Shown here: piece by piece, positions 7,198 through 17,126 of the stretch
How positions within the stretch are numbered: the stretch's first letter is position 1
Layout: each line of letters starts with the position of its first letter
DNA from: Roseomonas sp. CECT 9278
Lineage (GTDB): Bacteria; Pseudomonadota; Alphaproteobacteria; Acetobacterales; Acetobacteraceae
Length of the DNA stretch: 64,000 nt
Direction of reading: 5' to 3'
Assembly (NCBI RefSeq): GCF_918698155.1
Contig: NZ_CAKKLX010000007.1
Span: 111,388-175,387, forward strand
Made by a program: the position numbers and the translations under genes
Notes under the pieces: model-generated
What the model was told of the DNA's origin: nothing
What the model saw: only the letters and a program-made list of their open reading frames with translations
Databases searched by the model: none

Positions 7198-7380
7198 ATG
7201 ACCACGCTGATCGTCCTCATTGTCGTGCTGCTGATGTTCGGCGGCGGCGGGTACTATGGCTACCGGTCGGGTCGCTACGGCGGCACCGGCTTCGGCGGCA
7301 TCCTCGGCCTGCTGGTGGTGGTGCTGGTGCTCTACCTGGTGTTCGGCGGCGGCTTCGCGGCCGGCCCCGTGATGCGCTGA
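7198..7380 (+). CDS. Small glycine-rich two-helix membrane protein (60 aa)
   Basis: This is a short protein with an N-terminal hydrophobic helix ([13 protein letters not shown]), a Gly/Tyr-rich turn ([15 protein letters not shown]) and a second hydrophobic helix ([18 protein letters not shown]). Small inner-membrane proteins of this kind are common in alphaproteobacteria and have no assigned role. The gene is divergent from guaA (97 bp between the start codons) and convergent with the GNAT gene. ATG 7198 follows a GGAGAACCGCC sequence that serves as a ribosome site. Confidence 0.7.
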   Translation: MTTLIVLIVVLLMFGGGGYYGYRSGRYGGTGFGGILGLLVVVLVLYLVFGGGFAAGPVMR

Positions 7381-7401
7381 CCGCGCGGCCCGGCGGCGGC
7401 G

Positions 7402-7959
7402 CTACCTATCCTGCGCCGGGGCCGTCGCCGCCAGCAGCGCCTCGATCGGGTCCCACACATAGGCGGATTGCTCGACCGCCTGGCCGCCCACGCGGATGCC
7501 TTCGCGCGCCGCTTCGCGCCCGCCCAGATGGCTGTAGAACCACCGCGTCGGGTTGTCGCGCAGCACCCACAGCATGGCCGACCGGCAGCCCATGACGCGC
7601 AGATGCGCCCCCATGGCGCGCATCAGCCGCCGGCCGGCGCCGCGTTCGCGCCAATCCTCCAGCAGGTACAGCGTCTCGACCTCGCCATCCGCGATGCCGG
7701 GCCGGCGCGACCGCCCGCCCGAGGCGAAGCCGACCACCGCCGACGCGCCCTCCGCCCCGCCGGCGACGGCGACGAACACCGCATGCCCCTCGCGCCGGTC
7801 CAGGATGGCGCGCTGGTAGAAGCCCGCCAGCCGCACCGCGCTCAATGACGCCAGGTAGGCCTCGGGCAGGATGCCGGCATAGCTCGACCGCCACACCTGC
7901 GCGTGGATCTCCCCGATCGCCGGTGCATCGGCGGGCCGCGCGCGGCGGATGCTGATCAC
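7402..7959 (-). CDS. GNAT-family N-acetyltransferase
   Basis: This 185-aa GNAT-fold acetyltransferase begins with the typical ISIRRARPADAPAIGEIHAQ and has the acetyl-CoA motif A region EVETLYLLEDWRERGAGRRLM, where RERGAGRRL is the pyrophosphate-binding loop. It ends with LWVLRDNPTRWFYSHLGGRE. The substrate is unknown. The GTG start at 7959 overlaps the rsmB stop as GTGA, so it is translationally coupled to rsmB; the longer open frame upstream lies inside rsmB and is a shadow. Confidence 0.85.
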   Translation of the reverse strand: MISIRRARPADAPAIGEIHAQVWRSSYAGILPEAYLASLSAVRLAGFYQRAILDRREGHAVFVAVAGGAEGASAVVGFASGGRSRRPGIADGEVETLYLLEDWRERGAGRRLMRAMGAHLRVMGCRSAMLWVLRDNPTRWFYSHLGGREAAREGIRVGGQAVEQSAYVWDPIEALLAATAPAQDR

Positions 7960-9299
7960 GCCGCGCGCTCCAGCACCGCGCAGAAGAAGCCGTCCGTCCC
8001 CTGGGCGCCGGGCGACAACGACAGGAAGGGCCCCGCGCAGGGCGCGGCGACACCCGGCACCAGCGCCGTCCACAGACCATCGATCGGCACCGGCACGAAG
8101 CGACCTTCGCCACGCGCCAGGAAGCGTTCCATCTGCTCCTCGTTCTCCTCTGGCAGGAGGGAACAGGTAGCGTAGATCAACCGACCGCCCGGGCGCACCA
8201 ATTCTGCGGCCCTGGCGAGAATATCATGTTGCACCGCAACAAGTTCGGCCAGGTCCTCCGGCTGCGTCCGCAGCCGCGCATCAGGGTTGCGCCGCCAGGT
8301 GCCGGTGCCGGTGCAGGGCGCATCGACCAGCACGCGGTCGAAGCTGCCCGCGCGGCGCTTGGCCCAACGGTCCCCGGGCGCCAGCAGGTGGCGTTCCGCA
8401 TTGTCCACGCCGGCGCGCTTCAGGCGCTTGGCCGCGCCCTCCAGCCGCGGGGGGGAGGTGTCGCAGGCGGTGATCCGGCCCCGATTGCCCATCGTCGCGG
8501 CCATCGCCAGCGTCTTGCCGGCGGCCCCCGCGCAGTAATCCGCCACGCGCATCCCGGGCCGCGCATCGGCCAGCAGGGCGATCAGCTGGCTGCCCTCGTC
8601 CTGCACCTCGACCAGCCCTTCGCGATAGGCCGCGCTGCCGGTGATCGGGCGGCGCGCCGGCAGGCGCAGCCCCCAGGGCGAAAACCGCGTCGGCGTGCTG
8701 CCGATGCCCTCCGCCGCCAGCAGCGCCGCCGCGCGGCCGCGGTCGCCCTTCAGCAGGTTGGCGCGCAGGTCGACCGGGGCATCGCCTTCCAGCGCGGCCG
8801 CCTCGGCCGCCAGGGCGGCGCCGAAGCGCCGGCGCAAGGCGGGCAGCACCCAATCGGGCAGGTTCAGGCGCGGGCCATCCGGCATGGCCGGGTCAACCAG
8901 CGCACGCCCGGCCAGCGCCGCGGCGGCGCGCCGTTCCCCGGCATCGAGCACCGGCGGGCCGTAATGCGTGCCGTCGAACACCGCCTCCACCGCCTGGCGG
9001 GCGCGGCCGTGGTCGTCGCCCTGCCCGGCCAGGAGCATCTGCGCCAGCAGCAGCAGACGCGGCGTCGATGCCATGCCGATCCGCGCCAGGTGCCACTCCA
9101 GCCGCAGCCGCTGGCGCACCACGCCCCAGGCGTGTTCCGCCACCGCGCGCCGGTCGCCGCCGCCGATGAAGCGCCGCTCGCGGAAGAAATCCGCCGCCAC
9201 CGCATCCGCCGGGCGCCGCCGCGCGCCGGGCGCGAAGCAGTGCTCCTCCAGCGTGCCCAGCAGCGCGATCGCTGCCGCCACTCGTGCCGATGGGGTCAC
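7956..9299 (-). CDS. rsmB: 16S rRNA m5C methyltransferase, RsmB/RsmF family
   Basis: This 447-aa SAM-dependent RNA cytosine-C5 methyltransferase has an N-terminal helical region of NusB-like type (residues 1-150), an AdoMet-binding fold (VADYCAGAAGKTLAMAATM, ITACDTSPPRLEGA), the motif IV catalytic loop DAPCTGTGTWRRNPD and the motif VI loop YATCSLLPEENEEQ holding the second conserved cysteine. RsmB modifies C967 of 16S rRNA in E. coli. The ATG at 9299 overlaps the stop of the upstream dehalogenase gene (ATGA), and its own stop overlaps the GNAT gene. Confidence 0.9.
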   Translation of the reverse strand: MTPSARVAAAIALLGTLEEHCFAPGARRRPADAVAADFFRERRFIGGGDRRAVAEHAWGVVRQRLRLEWHLARIGMASTPRLLLLAQMLLAGQGDDHGRARQAVEAVFDGTHYGPPVLDAGERRAAAALAGRALVDPAMPDGPRLNLPDWVLPALRRRFGAALAAEAAALEGDAPVDLRANLLKGDRGRAAALLAAEGIGSTPTRFSPWGLRLPARRPITGSAAYREGLVEVQDEGSQLIALLADARPGMRVADYCAGAAGKTLAMAATMGNRGRITACDTSPPRLEGAAKRLKRAGVDNAERHLLAPGDRWAKRRAGSFDRVLVDAPCTGTGTWRRNPDARLRTQPEDLAELVAVQHDILARAAELVRPGGRLIYATCSLLPEENEEQMERFLARGEGRFVPVPIDGLWTALVPGVAAPCAGPFLSLSPGAQGTDGFFCAVLERAA

Positions 9300-9973
9300 G
9301 CGACCAGGTCTTGCAGGCCGGAGAGATCCCGCAGCACCGGCACCCCGGCGGCATCGAGCCCGTATTCGTCCGGCGCCGCGGCCCGCTTCACGCGCACCAC
9401 GCGCATGTTGAAGGCATGCGCCGCCTGCGCGTCCCAGGCATTGGCCGACACGAACACCAGGCGGTCCGGCGGGCAGCCATATTGCCGCGTGGCCAGGCGA
9501 TAGACCCGCGGGTCGGGCTTGAACACGCCGACCTCCTCGACCGACAGCACCTCGTCGACCAGCGGCGCGATCCCGGCCGCCTCCAGCGCATCCGCCAGCA
9601 TCCCCGGCGTGCCGTTGGACAGGATGGCGGTGCCGATGCCCTGTTCGCGCAGCCCCTGCAGCATCGCGGGAACCTCGGGATAGGGCGGCAGGGTGCGATA
9701 GGCCTGCATCAGGTCAACCGCCAGGGCGCGGTCGGCGATGCCATGGCGGGCGAAGACGAAATCGAGCGCATCACGCGTGCACAACCAGAAATCCTCGTGA
9801 TGGGCGGCGCCGGTCAGGCTCCGCACCCAGGTGTATTCGAGCTGCTTCGCCCGCCATTCGGCCGACAGCGCCTCCCAGCGCGGGCCAAGCCGCGCGGCCT
9901 GCGCGGCCATCGCGGCATTGATGTCGAGCAGCGTCCCATAGGCATCGAAGATGACCGCTTCCGGCGCGGACAT
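9296..9973 (-). CDS. Haloacid dehalogenase, type II (L-2-haloacid dehalogenase-like)
   Basis: This 225-aa HAD-superfamily hydrolase carries the full residue set of L-2-haloacid dehalogenases: nucleophile Asp10 in FDAYGTLLD, the arginine of LEYTWVRSL, the serine/asparagine loop ILSNGTP, the lysine and tyrosine of FKPDPRVYR, and SANAWDAQAAH with its acidic residue. Members release halide from short 2-haloacids, although many homologues have other phosphatase-like roles. The gene is the first of three overlapping genes (HAD-rsmB-GNAT) downstream of guaB. Confidence 0.88.
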   Translation of the reverse strand: MSAPEAVIFDAYGTLLDINAAMAAQAARLGPRWEALSAEWRAKQLEYTWVRSLTGAAHHEDFWLCTRDALDFVFARHGIADRALAVDLMQAYRTLPPYPEVPAMLQGLREQGIGTAILSNGTPGMLADALEAAGIAPLVDEVLSVEEVGVFKPDPRVYRLATRQYGCPPDRLVFVSANAWDAQAAHAFNMRVVRVKRAAAPDEYGLDAAGVPVLRDLSGLQDLVA

Positions 9974-10129
9974 GGCGTGGTTCCCCGGCGTGATCCCGGC
10001 CGACCGAAGGGCCGGCCGGCATGCGCGCAGGGTTGGTGTGGCGGCTGCGCGCGAAAGACTGCGCGGCCAGGATGAACCGGATGCCCGCGCCGCGCCAAGG
10101 GTCGTGATCGATCCCGGCGCGGTGGCGCC

Positions 10130-11785
<1,656 letters not shown>

Positions 11786-12133
11786 TCAGGAAGCACCCAC
11801 GTCCTCAGGGCGCCCGGGGTCCTGCATCCAGGCCGGGATGTCACGCTGGGCATGCAGCACCCGCCAGACATCCAGGTGGTCCGCTCCCGCGCGGTAGAAC
11901 ACAAGGTACGGATGGCGCCGCAGCGGCCAGGCGCGCAGCCCGTCCAGGCGCAACTCGTCGGCATACCGCGGCGAGCCGGCGGCCGGATGCCGCGCCATCC
12001 GCCGGAAAGCCCGCTCCAGCGCATCGATGAAGGCCAGCGCGACCGAATTGCCGGCCTCTGCGGCATGATAAGCAATCGCCTGGTCGATGTCCTGCCGGGC
12101 AGCCTCGCGCAGGATGACCGGCTTGTCGGTCAC
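11786..12133 (-). CDS. parE: ParE/RelE-superfamily toxin
   Basis: This 115-aa plasmid-stabilisation-type toxin has the ParE fold signature LREAARQDIDQAIAYHAAEA, ALERAFRRMARHPAAGSPRY and the terminal strand LRRHPYLVFYRAGADHLDVW followed by VLHAQRDI. ParE toxins poison DNA gyrase and RelE relatives cleave mRNA; the residues seen here fit ParE. Its ATG overlaps the parD stop as ATGA, the usual antitoxin-first arrangement. Confidence 0.9.
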   Translation of the reverse strand: MTDKPVILREAARQDIDQAIAYHAAEAGNSVALAFIDALERAFRRMARHPAAGSPRYADELRLDGLRAWPLRRHPYLVFYRAGADHLDVWRVLHAQRDIPAWMQDPGRPEDVGAS

Positions 12134-12369
12134 GCCCGCTTCGGTTGGCGCAGGCCGTCGCGCAGCGCGTCGAAATAGGCGGCATCCGCCGGCGCCGTCG
12201 GCGGCGAGGCGGCGCCATCGAGCAACAGGCCGCGCAGGCGTTCACGATCCTGGTCCTTGCGGATGAGGTCGCGGATGTACTCGCTGCTGGTGCCGTAGCC
12301 GCGCGCGGTGACCTGGTCGTCCACGAAGGCCTTGAGCGCGTCCGGCAGGGAGACGTTCATGGTGGTCAT
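12130..12369 (-). CDS. parD: ParD-family antitoxin
   Basis: This 79-aa ribbon-helix-helix antitoxin has an N-terminal DNA-binding strand and helix (MNVSLPDALKAFVDDQV) followed by GYGTSSEYIRDLIRKDQDRE, the ParD signature, and a flexible C-terminal tail that would wrap the toxin. The start at 12369 has AGGTC eight bases upstream; an internal ATG at 12360 is an alternative. The pair is chromosomal here, between guaB and secreted hypotheticals, and is expected to autoregulate its own promoter. Confidence 0.9.
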   Translation of the reverse strand: MTTMNVSLPDALKAFVDDQVTARGYGTSSEYIRDLIRKDQDRERLRGLLLDGAASPPTAPADAAYFDALRDGLRQPKRA

Positions 12370-12581
12370 GCGGTCGGACCTAGCGGGCTTGGCAAAATTT
12401 GGCAAGGTTTTTTGGCCTGCGCTGCGGCCTGTCCGCGACGATCCCGTCACGGGGTTCGGCAAGCCGAAACCGCTGAAGGGGCCGCAGGCCGGGTACCATC
12501 GGGTCGACCTGATGCAGTGCCGGTACCACGACGAGTGAGCAAGACTCGCTTGGCTTTGCCCGATACGCCGGACTCCGCGGG

Positions 12582-13427
12582 TCAGCGTCTCTCGGCTTCA
12601 CCGAGATAGAATCGTGCGGCCGTTGCGCGAAACAGATCATCGATCTGGCGTATATCTACCTGATTTTCCTTTCTGGTAATGTATCTATATCGAAGAACAA
12701 CACCAGGAAATAGAAAATACCCCTCCCTATCTCCCGCTCCATTGCGGTATTCAAATGTACTTGGCCACGAATTTATTCTGATATACGTGGGATCGCCGGG
12801 TTGCGAGCGCTGCTCCTGGTCGGTGAACCAAAAATATCTGATGCCCGGATCTCGTCGATCTACCACGAATCCGCTTGCATCTGCTGCTGCCACGTTGCGA
12901 GAGCGGTCCAACATGGTGGCGCAGTATCGGCGTCCGCTCTCGAATTCCTGGCTGTTGCAGTGCGTGCGAGCCCTGTCTCTATATACTTCGAGGGCGAACA
13001 GTACTTCTGGTCTCGATACCCGACCCGACGATGCAGGACCGTCGTAGAACCATGACTCGGCCCCAGTTCCCTGAACGAAGATGGACACGGGGCGATCGCT
13101 GAACGGCCCGGCCCACCAGAGCTCCGCCGCAGCACGATCGGCGACCACGTCTGCCAGCGAGGCGGACCGGGCAACTGTCTTCAAAGGCTGGATCGGGTCC
13201 CGCCGGTAGCCATGCATGAACTGCACTCGCCCCACCGGCATGTCCGGCGGGAACGCAAACCGGTGCCCGTAAATCTCGATCACCACCCGCCCATCCGGCA
13301 GGCGTTCCCACGCCCGCGCCGCCTCGGCCCGCGCCGACCCGGCCGCCAGGCCCACGCCCAGCAGCACGCCCAGCATCAGGACCAACCGCCAGACCAGTCC
13401 CCGACCTTGTTGCGACATCACCTGCAT
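12582..13427 (-). CDS. Secreted protein of unknown function (281 aa)
   Basis: The family is not recognised. A signal peptide is clear: basic QQGRGLVWR, hydrophobic LVLMLGVLLGVGLAAG, and an A-x-A site after SARA. The mature part has Trp/Tyr-rich beta-type segments (VVIEIYGHRFAFPPDMPVG, RPVSIFVQGTGAESWFYDG, GIRYFWFTDQEQRSQPGD) and two cysteines. The 3' half (12600-13000) is strikingly less GC-rich than neighbouring genes, with A/T-ending codons, suggesting transfer or a recombinant tail. An in-frame ATG at 13418 is an alternative start. It lies 60 bp downstream of another secreted hypothetical and is probably co-transcribed with it. Confidence 0.75.
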   Translation of the reverse strand: MQVMSQQGRGLVWRLVLMLGVLLGVGLAAGSARAEAARAWERLPDGRVVIEIYGHRFAFPPDMPVGRVQFMHGYRRDPIQPLKTVARSASLADVVADRAAAELWWAGPFSDRPVSIFVQGTGAESWFYDGPASSGRVSRPEVLFALEVYRDRARTHCNSQEFESGRRYCATMLDRSRNVAAADASGFVVDRRDPGIRYFWFTDQEQRSQPGDPTYIRINSWPSTFEYRNGAGDREGYFLFPGVVLRYRYITRKENQVDIRQIDDLFRATAARFYLGEAERR

Positions 13428-13487
13428 GGCTGTGAAATTTCAGTCGGCGGCATGCTCTACTCCCTGCCAAGACATTGCAGAAGCGCA

Positions 13488-14189
13488 TCACCAATTTGTC
13501 GTCCAGGGCTCCAGTACCCGCGTCACGGCCGCGTCGAGCTTCTCGAACATCCATGCAGTTGCGCCAGAACGGACGACGGTTTCGACCGACACCGAAGGGC
13601 CGCTGGGCCACAGGGGCGGTGTCTGGCTGTGTCGCCGGTAGAGGATTACCTCGGTGAGCAGCACCGTCGCGACCCGGGCCGGCGGAGGCACGATCAGATC
13701 CTGGCTGATGTCGCGAATGTAGAATTGGATCTCGATGCGCAGGGCATTGTCGCGCTCGGCTCGCGGGAGGAGGACGTCGAACGGCAAAGGCACGGGACGG
13801 GGTGCCGAGCGTATGCTTGACGGTGAACGCGGCACCGAAAGCAAGGTTTGACCCAGCGCCCTGGCGCGTTGGTCGATCACGGACGGGCGAGAGAAATCGC
13901 CAGCCAGATCGTTGCGGATCAATCCATCGGCCCGGGCCTGTGGCGGATCGCCGCTGACGATCTCTGGTCGCAATCCGTGCCAGCCCCGGTCACCGGCATC
14001 CTGTACCTGGACCCGGGCACTGACGCTGATGTGCCGCACGCCATCGAGCCACAGCACAAGGGGTCCGGGCGCCCCCATGATCTGTGCATCGGCTCGACGC
14101 GCTGAAAGCGACCCAACGCCGCCAAAGGCCGCCATCGCGAAGGCGCCCAGCAAGCGGCGTGGGACTGCCAGGCGCTCCGTAACCTTCAT
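13488..14189 (-). CDS. Secreted protein of unknown function (233 aa)
   Basis: The family is not recognised. The N-terminus reads as a signal peptide (RRLLGAFAMAAFGGVGSLSA, with a likely site near ARRADAQ). The mature protein contains beta-rich stretches (PLVLWLDGVRHISVSARVQV, LRIEIQFYIRDISQDLIVPP) and ends in a helix with Trp residues. No lipobox is seen. Together with the following gene (12582-13427) it forms a two-gene unit of exported proteins, perhaps an envelope-associated pair. Composition is slightly below the regional GC. Confidence 0.75.
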   Translation of the reverse strand: MKVTERLAVPRRLLGAFAMAAFGGVGSLSARRADAQIMGAPGPLVLWLDGVRHISVSARVQVQDAGDRGWHGLRPEIVSGDPPQARADGLIRNDLAGDFSRPSVIDQRARALGQTLLSVPRSPSSIRSAPRPVPLPFDVLLPRAERDNALRIEIQFYIRDISQDLIVPPPARVATVLLTEVILYRRHSQTPPLWPSGPSVSVETVVRSGATAWMFEKLDAAVTRVLEPWTTNW

Positions 14190-14537
14190 GGCCCGCGCCT
14201 ACGGGACGCCAGTGCGTCGCCCCAACGGCGCGCAAGGCACAGCCACGAAGGGCGAAGCAGGAGGATCGACAGCATCCCCGCTCCAGGAAACCTGGGCATC
14301 TTGTACACCACAACCTCCGCGCGATCGACGCCGGGCTTTTGACATCTTCTTGGCACCGCCCGGCACCAAACCCTGGACTTTCCAGCGCCAATCGTGTTAG
14401 GAAAAAAACCTTAGATCAGTGCCCAACCCGCTCTTTGACCCGACCCCCATCCGCTCCCCCAGGCACCCCGCCCGCTCGGCCCTGGGGAATTTGTCCGAAA
14501 GCAACGCGCCTCTGCGCCCGCCTAAAGTCCTAAAACC
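14190..14537. other. Intergenic region, no gene seen
   Basis: These 348 bp separate the start of the secreted-protein gene from the end of rlmE. No convincing coding frame is present. The stretch around 14390-14415 has a run of seven A flanked by near-complementary TTAGG/CCTTA, and the region is locally AT-rich. It should hold the promoter of the 14189-12582 unit and the end of the rlmE transcript. Confidence 0.5.
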
Positions 14538-15218
14538 CTAAAGCCCCACCCCCCGGAACCCGACCCCCACCACATACATCTCCGCGCTGTCCTTCCGGCT
14601 CGCCGGCGGCTTCACGTGCTTCACGCCGGCGAAGTCGCGCTTCAGCACCGCCAGCATCTCCGCCTCCGTCCCGCCCTGCAGCACCTTCGCCGCAAACGCC
14701 CCGCCCGGCGCCAGCACGCGCCGCGCGAAATCCAGCGCGATCTCCGCCAGCCCCATGATCCGCAGATGGTCGGTCGAGGTATGCCCCGTGGTGTTCGGCG
14801 CCATGTCCGACAGCACCAGGTCCGCCCGCCCGCCCATCGCCGCGATCACGCGCGCCTCCGCCTCGGCCTCCTGGAAGTCGCCCAGCAGCACGGTGGCCCC
14901 CGCCACAGGGTCCATCGGCAGGATGTCGATCGCGACCACCTGGCCGCGCGGCCCGACCGCCTGCACCGCCACCTGCGTCCACCCGCCCGGCGCGGCACCG
15001 AGGTCCACCACCCGCATCCCCGGCTTGAGCAGGTGCAGCTTCTCATCCATCTCCAGCAGCTTGAACGCGGCGCGCGATCGCAGCCCGCGCGCCTTCGCCG
15101 CCTTCACATAGGGGTCGTTCAATTGCCGCGTCAGCCAGCGCTGCGACGCGCTGGACCGGCCCTCGGCGGTCTTGAGCCGCGTGGACATGCCCCGGCCGCC
15201 GGGCGGTTGCTTCGCCAT
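14538..15218 (-). CDS. rlmE: 23S rRNA (uridine2552-2'-O)-methyltransferase
   Basis: This 226-aa RrmJ/FtsJ-type methyltransferase modifies U2552 of 23S rRNA at a late stage of 50S assembly. The catalytic tetrad of the family is present: the lysine of RSRAAFKLLEMDEK, the aspartate of LVLSDMAPNTTGH, the lysine of FAAKVLQGG and the glutamate of RKDSAEMYVVG. The AdoMet loop is VVDLGAAPGGWTQVAVQ. The start at 15218 gives the common length with a short basic extension; a longer frame reaching 15515 runs into ppx and is not expected. It is downstream of ppx/gppA on the same strand, a common alphaproteobacterial pairing. Confidence 0.95.
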   Translation of the reverse strand: MAKQPPGGRGMSTRLKTAEGRSSASQRWLTRQLNDPYVKAAKARGLRSRAAFKLLEMDEKLHLLKPGMRVVDLGAAPGGWTQVAVQAVGPRGQVVAIDILPMDPVAGATVLLGDFQEAEAEARVIAAMGGRADLVLSDMAPNTTGHTSTDHLRIMGLAEIALDFARRVLAPGGAFAAKVLQGGTEAEMLAVLKRDFAGVKHVKPPASRKDSAEMYVVGVGFRGVGL

Positions 15219-15274
15219 GTTCACATATCCCCAGCGCGCGCCGGCGCTCGCATCCCGCCGGCCGGCACGCCTGT

Positions 15275-16330
15275 CTAGCGCGCCTTGCGCCGCAGCGCGC
15301 GCTCCGCGCGTATCATCCGCGTCAGCATCCCCTCGCGCAGCCCGCGGTCGGCCACGGTCAGCCGCGGCGTCGGCCAGACCCGGCGGATCGCGGCATAGAC
15401 CGCGCAGCCCGGCAGCACGAATTCCACCCGCTCCGGCCCCACGCAGGGGTGCTGCGCCAGGCCTTCCCGCCCCAGCGCGAACAGATCGCCCAGGGCGAGG
15501 TCCGCCGCCTCGCAATCCAAGGTCTTGCCATCCACCAGCGGCCGCCGGTAGCGCGGCAGCGCCATCGCCACCCCCGCCAGCGTGGTGACAGTGCCCGAGG
15601 TTCCCATCAGCCGCACCCCGCCGGCGCGGATTTCCTGCCCGATCCGATGCACCTGGTCGAAGCGCGCCAGGTGTGCCGCGACCTCGTCCACCACTTCGAA
15701 GAAGCCGTGTTCGGTGAAGCAGGACTTGCCGGCGCGCTCGGCCAGCGTGACCACGCCAAGCGGCAGCGAGACATAGCCGATGAGTTCCGGCGAGCCCTCG
15801 GCGGTCACGCGGATCCAGGCGATCTCGGTCGATCCGCCGCCGATGTCGAACAGCAGCGCGCGCCGGTCGCCGGGCTCGAGCAGCGGCGCGCAGGATTCCA
15901 TCGCCAGTTCGGCTTCCTCGCGCGGCGAGATGACGCGCAGGCGCAGCCCGGTCTCGGCGGTGATGCGGGACAGGAAGGCGGCGCCATTCTCGGCACGGCG
16001 GCAGGCCTCGGTCGCCACCGCTTCCAGCCGCCGCACCGGCCGCCGCGCGAGCTTGTCGGCGCAGGCCCGCAGCGCGGCCGCGGCGCGTTCCATGGGCAGT
16101 TCACCCAGCCGCCCGGTATTCGCCAGCCCCTCCCCCAGCCGCACGATGCGGCTGAAGGAATCGACCACGCGGAAGCCGTTCGAGGTGGGCGCGGCCATCA
16201 GCAGCCGGCAATTGTTGGTGCCGAGGTCCAGCGCCGCGAAGGGCGGCGGCCCGTGTTCCGCGCGCAGCACCGCCGGCGCCGCCGTCTCGGGCGGGGCGGT
16301 GGCGGGGGCGTGGGGCGCGTGCTCGGTCAT
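15275..16330 (-). CDS. ppx: Exopolyphosphatase / pppGpp phosphohydrolase (Ppx/GppA)
   Basis: This 351-aa actin-fold phosphatase carries the family signatures FAALDLGTNNCRLLMA (phosphate-1 loop), ATEACRRAENG, LLFDIGGGSTEIAWI (phosphate-2 loop), SLPLGVVTLAE and LMGTSGTVTTLAG. The length corresponds to the short, single-module Ppx/GppA form lacking the HD-like C-terminal domain. It acts on polyphosphate or the (p)ppGpp alarmone; which of the two cannot be told from sequence. It ends 57 bp before rlmE and probably forms an operon with it. Confidence 0.93.
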   Translation of the reverse strand: MTEHAPHAPATAPPETAAPAVLRAEHGPPPFAALDLGTNNCRLLMAAPTSNGFRVVDSFSRIVRLGEGLANTGRLGELPMERAAAALRACADKLARRPVRRLEAVATEACRRAENGAAFLSRITAETGLRLRVISPREEAELAMESCAPLLEPGDRRALLFDIGGGSTEIAWIRVTAEGSPELIGYVSLPLGVVTLAERAGKSCFTEHGFFEVVDEVAAHLARFDQVHRIGQEIRAGGVRLMGTSGTVTTLAGVAMALPRYRRPLVDGKTLDCEAADLALGDLFALGREGLAQHPCVGPERVEFVLPGCAVYAAIRRVWPTPRLTVADRGLREGMLTRMIRAERALRRKAR

Positions 16331-16422
16331 CTCGGGGTCCGGACCGGCGGGACCGCCGGTCGATCAGGAAGTGTTCCCGGGATGTGGGCCGGCGGGCAAG
16401 GTGTTTCCACCCGCCCGGGCGG

Positions 16423-16950
16423 TCACGGCAGGGCGGCGGCCAGTTCCAGCACGCGCCGGTCGGCATTCGCGGGGTCGCGGCATTGGCGGGGCAGGCCCTC
16501 GCCGACCCGGTCGAAGGCGGCGCGGGAGATGCGCCCGCCAGGCCCGGCGAGGAAGACGACGATCGCCGGCACGATCGCCCGGGCCTCCTGCCGCCAGCGC
16601 GGGGCGAGGGCGGCACAGGTCAGCGTGGCCAGGTCGATGGTGGGGCCATCCGCGGGTGCCGGCACGGCGGCGGCCAGGTCGATCAGGGTGCGCTGGGCAT
16701 TGGCTGGTTGCGGGCAGGCCTCGCGCAGCGGTTCGCGCAGGGCCGGGCCGAGGCCGAGATTGACCTCGGTCCGCCCGGCCCGCAGGGCGATGGCGCCGGC
16801 CAGAGCGGCGGGAAGGTGCATCCCCGGCAGGGCGGCGCCCTCGGCCATGGCTTCGGCGCAGGTGAGCGTGGCGATGTTGGCCTCCTGCGCCAGGGCGGGC
16901 GCGGCGGCGGCCAGGGCGGCGAGGAGGAACGCCGTGCGCGGCAGCGACAT
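16423..16950 (-). CDS. Small secreted protein with a duplicated Cys-containing module (175 aa)
   Basis: The signal peptide is clear (SLPRTAFLLAALAAAAPALA). Two internal modules each begin with a similar element, IATLTCAEAM near the start and IDLATLTCAALAP in the middle, and each carries a later cysteine (REACPQPANAQRTL and RQCRDPANADRRVL). This repeated TLTC...C-P-x-N-A pattern resembles periplasmic HdeA-like small proteins, where paired cysteines form disulfides, but the assignment is tentative. The start at 16950 is chosen because it opens the signal peptide. It lies upstream of ppx on the same strand. Confidence 0.75.
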   Translation of the reverse strand: MSLPRTAFLLAALAAAAPALAQEANIATLTCAEAMAEGAALPGMHLPAALAGAIALRAGRTEVNLGLGPALREPLREACPQPANAQRTLIDLAAAVPAPADGPTIDLATLTCAALAPRWRQEARAIVPAIVVFLAGPGGRISRAAFDRVGEGLPRQCRDPANADRRVLELAAALP

Positions 16951-17039
16951 GTGTGGGTCTCCGGGGTTCGTCACGGGCAATATTGCCGAGGTCGGGCAGC
17001 GGTGCTACATGCGCGCCCCCGGCCAGTGCCGGTCCCGCT

Positions 17040-17113
17040 TGGGGGATAGTTTAACGGTAAAACTCCCGACTCTGACTCGGGCATTCTTGGTTCGAATCCA
17101 GGTCCCCCAGCCA
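17040..17113 (+). tRNA. tRNA-Gln (anticodon CTG)
   Basis: A full cloverleaf is seen. The acceptor arms TGGGGGA and TCCCCCA are followed by discriminator G and an encoded CCA (17111-17113). The D arm is GTTT/AAAC, the anticodon stem CCCGA/TCGGG encloses loop CTCTGAC with anticodon CTG (17072-17074), and the T arm is CTTGG-TTCGAAT-CCAGG. It lies between two minus-strand genes. No integrase or att-like repeat is visible beside it. Confidence 0.96.
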
Positions 17114-17126
17114 AGCTCCCGCGGTC

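Noticed and set aside
5502..7595. A 697-codon plus-strand frame opposite guaA
   Set aside because: The translation is His/Arg/Asp/Gln-rich shadow sequence. guaA on the other strand carries all catalytic motifs.
16980..17120. tRNA-Gln as an integration site
   Set aside because: No integrase gene or repeated tRNA 3' segment was seen near it, and the island in this window is at guaA.
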